Shown here: piece after piece, positions 10,007 to 19,191 of the stretch
Numbering within the stretch: position 1 is the stretch's first letter
How the letters are laid out: each line of letters starts with the position of its first letter
Source of the DNA: Camelimonas abortus
GTDB lineage: Bacteria > Pseudomonadota > Alphaproteobacteria > Rhizobiales > Beijerinckiaceae
NCBI RefSeq assembly: GCF_042647165.1
Contig: NZ_JBHRUV010000002.1
Reading direction: 5' to 3' (one strand)
DNA length: 64,000 bases
Position numbers and translations under genes: made by a program
The notes under the pieces: model-generated
Database searches by the model: none
What the model was told of the DNA's origin: nothing
What the model saw: the letters and a program-made list of their open reading frames with translations, nothing else

Positions 10007-11221
10007 TCACAGCCGTTCGATGATGGTGGCGACGCCCATGCCGGCGCCGATGCACATGGCGGCGAGGCCGTAGCGGCCGCCGGTGCGTTCGAGTTCGTCG
10101 AGCAGGGTTCCGACCAGCATGGCGCCGGTGGCGCCCAGCGGGTGACCCATGGCGATGGCTCCGCCGTTGACGTTGATGCGCTCCATGGGAACGCCGGTGT
10201 CGGCGGCGAAGCGCAGCGGCACGGCGGCGAAGGCCTCGTTGATCTCGAAAAGGTCGATGTCGTCGAAGCCGAGCCCGGCCAGGGCGAGCGCCTTGCGCGC
10301 CGCCGGGGCGGGGCCGGTGAGCATGATGGTGGGCTCGGAGCCGCACACGGCGGCGGCGACGATGCGCGCGCGCGGCCGCAGCCCGAGCCGCGCCGCCATG
10401 GCCGGCGAGGCCACCAGCACCAGGGCGGCGCCGTCAATGATGGCGGAGGAATTGCCCGCCGTGTGGTCGTGGCGGATGCGCGCCACGTCCGGATAGCGCC
10501 CTTGGGCGACGAAGTCATAGCCCGCCGCGCCGATGCCGGCGAACGCCGGGGCGAGCCTCGCGAGGGTCGCCACGGTCGTGTCCGGCCGGATGTTCTCGTC
10601 CTCGGCCAGCAGCAGCGCGCCGTGGGCGTCGTGAACCGGGATCACCGAATTGCTGAACCGCCCCTCGCGCCAGGCCCGGGCCGCCAGCCGGTGCGAGCGC
10701 GCCGCCAGCGCGTCGAGATCGGCGCGCGTCCAGCCGCCGAGGGTGGCGATGAGATCGGCGCTGACGCCCTGGGGCACGTAATCGGAAGGGACGCTCACCG
10801 CGGGATCGAACTGCCAGGCGCCGCCGTCCGAGAACATGGGCGTGCGCGACATGGACTCAACGCCGCCCGCCACCACCAGCTGCTCCCAGCCGCAGCGGAT
10901 CTTCTGCGCCGCGAGGTTCACCGCCTCCAGGCCCGAGGCGCAGAAACGGTTGGTCTGCTGGCCGGCGGCGTTCTCGCTCCAGCCGGCGAGCAGCGCCGCC
11001 ACGCGGCCGACGGGCCCGCCCTGCTCCCCCACCGGCGAGACGCAGCCAAGCACGATGTCGTCCACCAGCGCCGTGTCGAGGCCGGCGCGGCGCTGCAGCG
11101 CCTGCATCAGCCCGGCGACCAGCGCCACGGGCGTGACCGTGGCGAGGGCGCCGCCGGGACGGCCGCGTCCGCGCGGCGTCCGGATTGCGTCACAGATGAG
11201 GGCGTCCTGGTTCGCTGTCAC
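10007..11221 (-). CDS. Thiolase family acetyl-CoA acyltransferase
   Basis: This 404-residue thiolase cleaves 3-ketoacyl-CoA or condenses acetyl-CoA units. All catalytic elements are present: the nucleophilic Cys in QQTNRFCASGLEAVN, the GGAIAMGHPLGATGA histidine loop and the second Cys in AAMCIGAGMG. The GTG at 11221 is taken as start: it gives the usual thiolase length, an AGGGA ribosome-binding site lies upstream, and the family N-terminus ALICDAIRTPRGR follows at once. The open frame upstream is Arg/Pro-rich and unlike the family. It heads the probable thiolase - hydratase - aminotransferase transcript and diverges from a CoA ligase, as expected for a catabolic beta-oxidation-like unit. Confidence 0.92.
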   Translation of the reverse strand: MTANQDALICDAIRTPRGRGRPGGALATVTPVALVAGLMQALQRRAGLDTALVDDIVLGCVSPVGEQGGPVGRVAALLAGWSENAAGQQTNRFCASGLEAVNLAAQKIRCGWEQLVVAGGVESMSRTPMFSDGGAWQFDPAVSVPSDYVPQGVSADLIATLGGWTRADLDALAARSHRLAARAWREGRFSNSVIPVHDAHGALLLAEDENIRPDTTVATLARLAPAFAGIGAAGYDFVAQGRYPDVARIRHDHTAGNSSAIIDGAALVLVASPAMAARLGLRPRARIVAAAVCGSEPTIMLTGPAPAARKALALAGLGFDDIDLFEINEAFAAVPLRFAADTGVPMERINVNGGAIAMGHPLGATGAMLVGTLLDELERTGGRYGLAAMCIGAGMGVATIIERL

Positions 11222-11468
11222 AGCGCTGATCCCTGGATGTGTCCGGCGCGGCGGCGGACTGGCGCCAGTCTTGCGTCCGGTCTTTGGCCTTGGTCGTGGG
11301 TCTGGTCTGGCGCGCCTGGTTGCGGCGCGGCTGCATCCAGAAAAATCACGTGCTTCCGTTTTTTGCAATCTTTTTTCGAAAAACGCTACACGCCGCCGCA
11401 GGGCATGGCTAACCTGCAGGTGTCGGTGCCAGGCGGCTCACGCCGGCGCTTCAACCCGGAACGCGCCC
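11222..11468. promoter_or_regulatory. Divergent promoter region between thiolase and CoA ligase
   Basis: The 247-bp divergent interval contains a conspicuous AT-rich island at 11338-11390. An inverted repeat lies within it, CGTTTTT (11357-11363) and AAAAACG (11379-11385), with TTTTTTCG at 11371-11378. The same octamer occurs on the minus strand in the hyuA control region (5419-5426), suggesting a shared operator. Function is inferred from position and repeat only. Confidence 0.4.
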
Positions 11469-13127
11469 ATGTTGTCTTTCAGCCCGGAACACACGCCGCC
11501 CTCCCGCCCCCTGCAGGAGAACCTGCGTTTCCACGCCTTGCGCGACCCTGAACGCACGGCGATCATTTATTACGGAAAGACAGTCACTTACGGTGAGCTG
11601 TGGCGTGACGCGGAGCGCCTCGCCGCGACGCTGGCCGGCCGGCTCGGCGTGCGCCCGGGCGATCGCGTGGCGCTGGACATGCAGAACTGCCCGCAGTTCA
11701 TCGCCGCCTATTACGCCATCCTCGTCGCCGGGGGGGTGGTCGTGCCGCTCAACCCCATGTACCGCCCGGCGGAAGTGGCGCGCATGATGAAGGACGCCGG
11801 CGCGCGCGTCGCCATTCTCGCCAGCGAGCTGCTCGACCGATTCACCGGCTGGGAGGGAGCGGAGGAGCTGGCGCTGGTCGTCGCCCGTTACGCCGACGCG
11901 CTGCCGGACGCCCCGGTGGGGCCGCCGCCGGCGGTGGCGCTGGAACCGGCGCCGGTGGAGGCGGATGCGCGGGTTCTGCCGTGGGACGCGGCGCTGGCCG
12001 CTGGCGCCGGGCTGCCGGCGCCCGCGCCGCCGGCGGACTTCGACCCCGCCGCCGCCCTGTGCGTGATGCCCTACACCTCCGGCAGCACCGGAACGCCCAA
12101 GGGCTGCCCGCACACCCATGCGGCGGCCATGCACACGGCGGCGCTGCAGGTGGAGTGGTACCGCATGACGCAGGCCAGCGTGATCACGGCGGTGCAGCCG
12201 CTGTTCCATGTGGCCGGCATGCAGGGTTCGATGAACGCCGGCATCCTCGCCGGAGGCGCGCTGCTGGTGATGACGCGCTGGGACGCGGCGGCGGCCGCGC
12301 GGCTGTTCGCGGACTACGGGCCCACCTTCTTCAACGGCCCGCCGACCATGATCATCGACCTGCTCTCCCACGCCGATTTCACCGACGCGGCCTTCCGGCG
12401 GCTGGAGGTGATCACCGGCGGCGGCTCGGCCATGCCGGTGGCGGTGGCGGAGCGTCTGCGCCAGCGCTTCGGCCTCACCTATGTGGAGGGCTACGGCATG
12501 AGCGAGACCATGTCGCCCACCCATCTCAATCCGCTTGCGGCGCCGGTTCCCGGCAGCATCGGCGTGCCGGTGCAGGAGACGCTGGCGCTCATCGTCGATC
12601 CGGAGACGCTGGCGCCGCTGCCGGACGGGGAGACCGGCGAAATACTGGTGGCCGGGCCGCAGGTCATCGCCCGTTACTGGGGCGACCGCAGCGCCGGCAG
12701 TTTCGTGGAGATCGACGGCGTGCGCATGCTGCGCACCGGCGATCTCGGCTACCGGGACGCGCGCGGCTACTATTACGTCGTGGACCGCCTGAAGCGCATG
12801 ATCAACGCCAGCGGCTTCAAGGTGTGGCCGGCGGAGGTGGAGGAGGTTCTCTTCGCCCATCCGGACGTGGAGCAGTGCTGCGTCGTGGCGGCGCCGGATC
12901 CCTATCGCGGCGAGACGGTGGCGGCGGCGGTGATCCTGCATCCGCATGCGCGCGGGCGCACGACGGCGGCGGATCTGGTCGCCTGGTGCCGCGAGCGGCT
13001 GGCGGCGTTCAAGGTTCCGCGGCGGGTGACGTTCGTGGAGACGCTGCCGCGCACGGCCTCGCACAAGATTGACTGGCGGCAGGTGCAGGAGCAGCTCGCG
13101 GCCGGAGGCGCCGCGGCGGCGGAGTGA
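11469..13127 (+). CDS. AMP-dependent acyl-CoA synthetase / CoA ligase
   Basis: This 552-residue ANL-superfamily enzyme activates a carboxylic acid to an acyl-CoA. Motifs in order are the P-loop YTSGSTGTPKG, GYGMSETMSPTH (A5), RTGDLGYRD (A7), the DRLKRMINASGFKVWP hinge (A8) and the C-terminal catalytic lysine in RTASHKIDW (A10). All are intact. The ATG at 11469 gives the family N-terminus (HALRDPERTAIIYYGKTVTYGEL); the open frame extends far upstream without homology. It is divergent from the thiolase across a 247-bp control region and probably provides the CoA thioester entering the hydratase/thiolase steps. Chain-length preference cannot be read. Confidence 0.9.
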   Translation: MLSFSPEHTPPSRPLQENLRFHALRDPERTAIIYYGKTVTYGELWRDAERLAATLAGRLGVRPGDRVALDMQNCPQFIAAYYAILVAGGVVVPLNPMYRPAEVARMMKDAGARVAILASELLDRFTGWEGAEELALVVARYADALPDAPVGPPPAVALEPAPVEADARVLPWDAALAAGAGLPAPAPPADFDPAAALCVMPYTSGSTGTPKGCPHTHAAAMHTAALQVEWYRMTQASVITAVQPLFHVAGMQGSMNAGILAGGALLVMTRWDAAAAARLFADYGPTFFNGPPTMIIDLLSHADFTDAAFRRLEVITGGGSAMPVAVAERLRQRFGLTYVEGYGMSETMSPTHLNPLAAPVPGSIGVPVQETLALIVDPETLAPLPDGETGEILVAGPQVIARYWGDRSAGSFVEIDGVRMLRTGDLGYRDARGYYYVVDRLKRMINASGFKVWPAEVEEVLFAHPDVEQCCVVAAPDPYRGETVAAAVILHPHARGRTTAADLVAWCRERLAAFKVPRRVTFVETLPRTASHKIDWRQVQEQLAAGGAAAAE

Positions 13128-13170
13128 GCCGTCGCGGCCTGCTGGCGCGGTAAGCCGGCGCCGCGACGGA

Positions 13171-13205
13171 CCGGCCGGGATTTCTCGCCCGGCCGGCCGC
13201 CGTTT
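13171..13205 (+). terminator. Intrinsic-terminator-like hairpin between convergent genes
   Basis: Perfect 9-bp arms CCGGCCGGG (13171-13179) and CCCGGCCGG (13188-13196) with an 8-base loop are followed by CCGCCGTTT. The hairpin lies 43 bp after the CoA ligase stop and between two convergent genes, where a terminator is expected. The T run is short. Confidence 0.6.
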
Positions 13206-13234
13206 CAGGGACAGCGCTGCGACGCTTTATACAT

Positions 13235-13267
13235 GTGCGCGATACGTGCGCGCGATGCGTGCGCGCG
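13235..13267. repeat. Short GC-rich imperfect tandem repeat
   Basis: Three imperfect head-to-tail copies of a GTGCGCGCGATGC-like unit (11, 13 and about 12 bases) sit immediately downstream of the fmdB stop codon. No function is evident. Confidence 0.5.
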
Positions 13268-13630
13268 TCAGTGCGAGATCATCCAGGGTCGCGCCGTTGG
13301 GAAGCTCTTCGTGCCGTCCGGCCGGTAGAGCGTCTTGCGCGGCGCCTTCAGGCTCCTGCCCGAGCAGCAGGAGCAGTTGGCGCCGTGCCGTCCGCCGGCC
13401 TGGGGCGGACCGTCCTTCGACAGCCGGCGCGGGGCGTTGGCGCTGCGCTCGTTGGTCTCGCAGGCGAAACGCCGCCCGGCGCTCATGGACGACAGCATGG
13501 GCGTATGGATGAACGCCCGCGGGCTCTCGGCTCCGCATTCCGGACACGGACAGGGATCGGCGTAACGGGCCATGCTGGCGAAGGCGACGAACGGGCCGCA
13601 CCCGGCGCATTCATAATCATAGGTCGGCAT
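13268..13630 (-). CDS. fmdB: FmdB-family zinc ribbon protein
   Basis: The 120-residue protein begins with the FmdB signature MPTYDYECAGCG and a second cysteine knuckle CPCPECG, forming a CxxC...CxxC zinc ribbon over residues 8-32. FmdB was named from formamide-induced amidase clusters and is thought to regulate them. The C-terminal part (about 45-120) is low in structure but holds an extra NCSCCSGR cluster, which may bind metal or be an unusual tail. An AAGGAG ribosome-binding site precedes the ATG. It lies 257 bp downstream of fmdA on the same strand, as in known amidase clusters. Confidence 0.88.
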   Translation of the reverse strand: MPTYDYECAGCGPFVAFASMARYADPCPCPECGAESPRAFIHTPMLSSMSAGRRFACETNERSANAPRRLSKDGPPQAGGRHGANCSCCSGRSLKAPRKTLYRPDGTKSFPTARPWMISH

Positions 13631-13887
13631 GGCGGGCTCCTTCCCGGCTGGTTCTGTGTGACGTGACGGCGTGTGGGCGCGTGGCGTGACTGCCGGCAGG
13701 CCGGATCACGGCCGGCGGTGAAACGGGTTCTGCCGCTCCCCCGGGCGCCGCGCGTTGCGGCGCCCGGGACAGGGCGTGTTTCCGGTCGCCTCCCTGGCTG
13801 TTGCGGGCCGGCAGGTCCGTCCGCCACGGCCAGGGGCTGACATTGGGGGCGCCGGTCGCGGCCCTGGCCGCGACCGGGAGGCGCGGC

Positions 13888-15120
13888 TTACAGGTCAGGC
13901 GCGACCGGCACGTCCACCGAGCCGTCCACCAGCCTGGTCGGGCCGTCCGGACCGGGCGTCAGGTCGCCCTCGAAAATGTCCGTGGGCAGCCACAGCGTGG
14001 CGCAGGCGTTGGGCACGTCGACCACGCCGGAGATGTGGCCCTGGACCGGCGCGGTGCCGAGAATGGCGTAAGCCTGGGCGCCCGAGTAGCCGAACTTCTT
14101 CAGGTATTCGATGGCGTTGAGGCAGGCCTGGCGGTAGGCCACGGTGACGTCGAGGTAATACTGCCTGCCGGCGTCATCCACCGAAATGCCCTCAAAGATC
14201 AGGAAGTCGTCGTACTTCGGCGTGATCGGCGAGGGGCGGAAGACCGGATTGCGGATGCCGTACCTGCTCATGCCCTCCTTGATGAGCGACACGCGGATGT
14301 GCAGCCAGCCGGCCATTTCAATGGCGCCGCAGAAGGTGATCTCGCCGTCGCCCTGGGAGAAGTGCAGGTCGCCCATGGAGAGGCCGGCGCCCGGCACATA
14401 GACCGGGAAGTAGATCTTCGAGCCGCGCGACAGGTCCTTGATGTCGCAGTTGCCGCCATGCTCGCGCGGCGGCACGGTGCGCGCCGCCTCGGCCGCGGCC
14501 TTGTCGCGCGCCTCGCCCTTCAGCGCGCCCATGTGGGCGGTGGGGCCGCCGTCCGGCAGGTTGACCAGCCCCGGCACGCGGTCCGGGTCGGTGTCATGGA
14601 GCGCCTTCTCGCGGGCGTTCCACGCCTCCAGCATCTTGCGGTCGGGCAGACAGCCGATCAGCCCGGGGTGGATGAGCCCGGCGTAGTGCACCCCCGGCAC
14701 GTGGCGGGACTTCGTGAACAGGCCCTCGAAGTCCCAGATCGACTTCTGCGCCTCAGGGAAGTAGTCGGTGAGGAAGCCGCCGCCGTTCTTCTTCGAGAAG
14801 AAGCCGTTGAAGCCCCACATCATCTCTTCCTTGGCGCCGATGTCGAGAATCTCGACCACCAGCAGGTCGCCCGGCTCGGCGCCCTTCACGCCGATGGGGC
14901 CGGAGAGATAGTGAACCTGCGGCAGCTCCACGTCGCGCACGTCGGAGGCGTCGTCATTGTTCCTGATCTGGCCGCCGGTCCAGTCATAGCACTCGACCTT
15001 GAAGTCGGCGCCGGGCTCGACCCAGACGTTGATCGGAATGTCCGGGTGCCAGCGGTTGTGCACGTTCTCGTTGGTGTGCGGGCTGGCCGAGAGATCTACG
15101 GAGATGAGGGTGTCGACCAT
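13888..15120 (-). CDS. fmdA: Formamidase / acetamidase
   Basis: The 410-residue protein is a FmdA_AmdA-family amidohydrolase, which cleaves formamide (or acetamide) to the acid and ammonia in the cytoplasm. Family hallmarks include HNRWHPDIPINVWVEPG near residue 21, VECYDWTGGQIRNNDD, the segment LPQVHYLSGPIGVKGAEPGD and LHFSQGDGEITFCGAIE. Length matches the family (about 400-410), and an AGAGGA ribosome-binding site precedes the ATG. It starts 36 bp after urtE, so it belongs to the urtABCDE transcript. The whole unit is best read as uptake and hydrolysis of short-chain amides, giving ammonium and formate. Confidence 0.95.
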   Translation of the reverse strand: MVDTLISVDLSASPHTNENVHNRWHPDIPINVWVEPGADFKVECYDWTGGQIRNNDDASDVRDVELPQVHYLSGPIGVKGAEPGDLLVVEILDIGAKEEMMWGFNGFFSKKNGGGFLTDYFPEAQKSIWDFEGLFTKSRHVPGVHYAGLIHPGLIGCLPDRKMLEAWNAREKALHDTDPDRVPGLVNLPDGGPTAHMGALKGEARDKAAAEAARTVPPREHGGNCDIKDLSRGSKIYFPVYVPGAGLSMGDLHFSQGDGEITFCGAIEMAGWLHIRVSLIKEGMSRYGIRNPVFRPSPITPKYDDFLIFEGISVDDAGRQYYLDVTVAYRQACLNAIEYLKKFGYSGAQAYAILGTAPVQGHISGVVDVPNACATLWLPTDIFEGDLTPGPDGPTRLVDGSVDVPVAPDL

Positions 15121-15156
15121 GGCGTCCTCTCAAGTTTGCGGTCGAAAACAGGGGGG

Positions 15157-15846
15157 TCACACCGACAGGAAGCGTTCGACCGCCGCGGCGTCGACGCTTG
15201 CGCGCGGCGCCTCGTGCACGAAGCGGCCGTTGTCGATCACGACGATGCGGTCAGCCACGTCGAGCGCGAACGACAGCACCTGTTCGGAAACCAGGATGGA
15301 GAGCCCGCGCGCGTCGCGCAGCTGCTTCAGCGTGCGGGCCATGTCCTTGATGATGGAGGGCTGGATGCCCTCGGTGGGCTCGTCCAGCAGCAGCGTCTTC
15401 GGGTTGGACGCGAGCGCCCGCGCGATGGCGAGCTGCTGCTGCTGGCCGCCGGAGAGGTTGCCGCCGCGCCGGCCGCGCATCTCCCACAGCACCGGAAACA
15501 TGCTGTAGAGATCCTGCGGCGCCTCGCGCTGGCCGGTGACGGTGAGGCCGGTCTCAATGTTTTCCTGCACCGTGAGGGCGGAGAAGATCATGCGCCCCTG
15601 GGGCACGTAGGCGACGCCCGCCGCCACCCGCTGGTGCGACTTCAGGCCGTTGAGCCTGGTCTCCCCCACCATCATCTCGCCCGACATGGCCGGGATGATG
15701 CCCATCAGGGTCTTCATCAGCGTGGACTTGCCCATGCCGTTGCGGCCCATCACGGCGACGATTTCGCCGGGCGCCAGCTCCAGGTCGAGGCCGTGCAACA
15801 CCTCCGAGGCGCCGTAGCCGGATCTGAGTTGCGAGATCTTCAGCAT
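15157..15846 (-). CDS. urtE: Urea/short-chain amide ABC transporter ATP-binding protein UrtE
   Basis: This 229-residue LivF-type ATPase has a Walker A GRNGMGKST near residue 38, the signature NLSGGQQQQLAIARAL and a Walker B LLLDEPTEGIQPS. The latter, with EGIQPS after the catalytic Glu, is typical of UrtE rather than generic LivF. An AAGGAG ribosome-binding site precedes the start. It lies between urtD (117 bp upstream, with a hairpin in the gap) and fmdA (36 bp downstream). With UrtD it forms the ATPase pair of the importer. Confidence 0.93.
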   Translation of the reverse strand: MLKISQLRSGYGASEVLHGLDLELAPGEIVAVMGRNGMGKSTLMKTLMGIIPAMSGEMMVGETRLNGLKSHQRVAAGVAYVPQGRMIFSALTVQENIETGLTVTGQREAPQDLYSMFPVLWEMRGRRGGNLSGGQQQQLAIARALASNPKTLLLDEPTEGIQPSIIKDMARTLKQLRDARGLSILVSEQVLSFALDVADRIVVIDNGRFVHEAPRASVDAAAVERFLSV

Positions 15847-15866
15847 CGCGAAGGCTCCTTTCTGGC

Positions 15867-15888
15867 GGGCGCCGTCCCTGCGGCGCCC
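15867..15888 (-). other. Intercistronic hairpin between urtD and urtE
   Basis: Perfect 8-bp arms GGGCGCCG (15867-15874) and CGGCGCCC (15881-15888) enclose a 6-base loop in the 117-bp gap upstream of urtE. No T tract follows on the minus strand, so it is more likely an RNA-stability or attenuation element than a terminator. Confidence 0.35.
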
Positions 15889-15963
15889 GACCGGCCTGCA
15901 GACGCAATTCCGGCGTCGATGCGAGGCGAATCCTGAAAAACCAGACAGTTGGCCGGGGCGGGA

Positions 15964-16713
<750 letters not shown>

Positions 16714-16728
16714 GGCGCGCTCCTCCGG

Positions 16729-17979
16729 TTAGCGGGCTGGGGTGGCGATCGCCGGCATGCCGGCGGCGACGTTTTCGGCGCTGTCCGGAGCGGCGGGCGC
16801 GGCTCCGCGCGGCACCGGGGCGGGCGCGCCGCCGGAGGGCGGGGCGCCGGCTTCAGGGGTCGCGGGCTTCGCCCTGCGGCGGAACAGCGGCTCCACGCGC
16901 TCCACCCACAGGCCGGCCAGGCCGGACGGGAAGGCCATGACCACGGCGATGAACAGCGCGCCGAGGCCGAACAGCCACAGCTCCGGGAAGCTCTCCGAGA
17001 ACGTGGTCTTGGCGAGGTTCACCAGCAGAGCGCCATAGACCGCGCCGATCACCGACAGGCGCCCGCCCACGGCGCAGAAGATCACCATCTCGATGGAGGG
17101 CACGATGCCCACCATGCTCGGCGACATGAAGCCCACCTGCAGGGTGAACAGCGCGCCGCCGACGCCGGCGAAAGCGGCGGCGAGGCAGAAGACGAAGGTC
17201 TTGAAGGCGGCGACGTCGTAACCGGAGAAGCGCACCCGGTCTTCCTGGTCGCGCATGGCGATGAGGATGCGGCCGAGCTTGCTGTGCTGCACCAGCAGGG
17301 CGGCGACCACGCACAGCAGCAGCAGGCCGGCGCAGACGAAGTAGAGAATGGTCCTGGCGCTGTCCGGACGGATGTCCCAGCCGGCGAGGGTGCGCAGGTC
17401 GGTGATGCCGTTGACGCCGCCGGTGTAGCCCTGCTGGCCGATGATCAGGATGGTGGCGATGGCGGCGATGGCCTGGGTGATGATGGCGAAATACACGCCG
17501 CCCACGCGCCGCCGGAACATGGCCGTGCCGATGACGAAGGCGAACAGCGCCGGCAGCGCCACGATGGCGACGAGGGTGAAGGCGAGCGAGTGGAACGGCT
17601 CCCACCAGAAGGGCAGGGCGGTGACCTGGTTCCAGTCCATGAAGTCCGGAATGCCGGGGGTGGACTGGATCTTCGTCGCCTCGGGCGTGGAGGCCTCCAG
17701 CTTCAGGAACATGGCCATGGCGTAGCCGCCAAGGCCGAAGAACACGCCCTGGCCGAGCGAGAGAATGCCGCCCATGCCCCAGCACAGCACGAGGCCCACG
17801 GCGACGAAGGCGAAGGAGAGATACTTGCCGAACAGGTTGAGACGGAAGGTGTCGAGGCCCAGCGGCAGCACGACGAGCAGCAGCGCCGCGAGAATGGCGA
17901 AGCCCCAGACCTGGCGCCTGACGGCGGCGTCAGGAGAAGCGGCGCCAGCTGCGACGGCGGTGGAGATGGGCGGGCTCAT
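16729..17979 (-). CDS. urtC: Urea/short-chain amide ABC transporter permease UrtC
   Basis: This 416-residue LivM-type inner-membrane permease has about 9-10 hydrophobic segments between residues 25 and 365. Family motifs include GLVLCWGMGGILSLGQGVFF and GGVNGITDLR. The ATG at 17979 is chosen over one five codons upstream because AGGAGA lies 6 bases before it. The protein ends in a roughly 45-residue Ala/Pro-rich tail (GAPPSGGAPAPVPRG) that is not part of the permease fold and is unusual in UrtC. It pairs with UrtB in the membrane. Confidence 0.93.
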   Translation of the reverse strand: MSPPISTAVAAGAASPDAAVRRQVWGFAILAALLLVVLPLGLDTFRLNLFGKYLSFAFVAVGLVLCWGMGGILSLGQGVFFGLGGYAMAMFLKLEASTPEATKIQSTPGIPDFMDWNQVTALPFWWEPFHSLAFTLVAIVALPALFAFVIGTAMFRRRVGGVYFAIITQAIAAIATILIIGQQGYTGGVNGITDLRTLAGWDIRPDSARTILYFVCAGLLLLCVVAALLVQHSKLGRILIAMRDQEDRVRFSGYDVAAFKTFVFCLAAAFAGVGGALFTLQVGFMSPSMVGIVPSIEMVIFCAVGGRLSVIGAVYGALLVNLAKTTFSESFPELWLFGLGALFIAVVMAFPSGLAGLWVERVEPLFRRRAKPATPEAGAPPSGGAPAPVPRGAAPAAPDSAENVAAGMPAIATPAR

Positions 17980-18066
17980 GACGGTCTCCTGCAAATTTCC
18001 GGGCGACGGGCGTTGCGTCAGCTTCTGGGGCGCGGGGCGGGCGCCGGGCCCGCCCCGCGGCCGGGA

Positions 18067-18993
18067 TCACTTGCGCAGCCTGAGGGAGAACAGGCCCTGC
18101 GGGCGCATCATCAGGATCGCGACCACCGCCAGCAGGGTGATCACCTTGGCCATCGAGCCGGAGAGGAAGAACTCGAGGATCGACTGCGCCTGGCTGATGG
18201 TGAAGGCGCTGGCGATGGCGCCGAGCAGGCTGGCCGCGCCGCCGAACACCACCACGAGGAAGGTGTCGACGATGTAGAGCTGGCCCGAGCTCGGCCCGGT
18301 CGAGCCGATCATGGTGAAGGCCGACCCGGCGACGCCGGCGATGCCGCAGCCCAGCGCGAAGGTGAGGCGGTCGGTGCGTTCGGTGTCGATGCCGACGGCG
18401 CCGGCCATGACGCGGTTCTGCACCACGGCGCGCACCTGCCGGCCCCAGGAGGAGCGGAACATCATCACGCCCACCAGGATGGAGATGGCCACGGCGATGC
18501 CCATCACCAGCAGGCCGTTGAGCGGCGCCTCGATGCTGTCGGACAGGCGCACCGAGCCCATCATCCACTCGGGCATGGTGACGCCGACCTCGCGCGCGCC
18601 GAACACCGAGCGGTAAACCTGCTGCAGGATCAGCGACAGGCCCCAGGTGGCCAGCAGCGTGTCCAGCGGCCGCCGGTACAGGTGGCGTATCAGCGCCCAT
18701 TCAACCGCGGCCCCCAGCGCCCCGGTGACGGCGAAGGCGCAGACCATGGCGATGGGGAAGTAAAGGTTGAACAGCGTCGGCGAGGCGTTCGCGGCCCAGT
18801 TCGAGACAAGATAGGTGACATAGGCGCCGAGAATCATGAATTCGCCGTGCGCCATGTTGATGACGCCCATCTGGCCGTAAATGATGGCCAGTCCCAGAGC
18901 CATCAGCACGAACACCGAGAACAGGATCAGGCCAGAAATACCCTGCATGGCGAAAATCGACGCCAGTTCGGTAATGCTGTATTCGCCAAACAT
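18067..18993 (-). CDS. urtB: Urea/short-chain amide ABC transporter permease UrtB
   Basis: This 308-residue LivH-type permease has about 8 membrane segments. Characteristic segments are IIYGQMGVINMAHGEFMILG near residue 36 and LLATWGLSLILQQVYRSVFG near the middle. A GGAGACGG ribosome-binding site precedes the ATG. It follows urtA by 198 bp, with a stable hairpin in the gap, and precedes urtC by 87 bp. The set urtABCDE is complete and in canonical order. Urea transport is the usual annotation, but the attached formamidase makes formamide/acetamide equally plausible. Confidence 0.94.
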   Translation of the reverse strand: MFGEYSITELASIFAMQGISGLILFSVFVLMALGLAIIYGQMGVINMAHGEFMILGAYVTYLVSNWAANASPTLFNLYFPIAMVCAFAVTGALGAAVEWALIRHLYRRPLDTLLATWGLSLILQQVYRSVFGAREVGVTMPEWMMGSVRLSDSIEAPLNGLLVMGIAVAISILVGVMMFRSSWGRQVRAVVQNRVMAGAVGIDTERTDRLTFALGCGIAGVAGSAFTMIGSTGPSSGQLYIVDTFLVVVFGGAASLLGAIASAFTISQAQSILEFFLSGSMAKVITLLAVVAILMMRPQGLFSLRLRK

Positions 18994-19113
18994 TGTCCGT
19001 CTCCAGTACGGGCTCTGGCGGCGCGTCCCGCGAACGGCCCCGGCCGGCGGCCGGGACGACGCGCTGCGTGAAACGGATGAAAGCGGTCCGGCGCCGCCGG
19101 GCCAGGCGGGCCG

Positions 19114-19136
19114 CGCCGCGCCGGCGGGGCGCGGCG
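19114..19136 (-). other. Intercistronic hairpin between urtA and urtB
   Basis: Perfect 9-bp arms CGCCGCGCC (19114-19122) and GGCGCGGCG (19128-19136) have a 5-base loop, in the 198-bp gap after urtA. Such hairpins after a substrate-receptor gene commonly stabilise the receptor message or partly terminate transcription, so that receptor exceeds permease. No T run follows. Confidence 0.45.
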
Positions 19137-19191
19137 GGCGTCGCGTTCCGCAGCCCCGGCGTCCGGCCTGCGCCGGAGCGCGGGCGGCGTC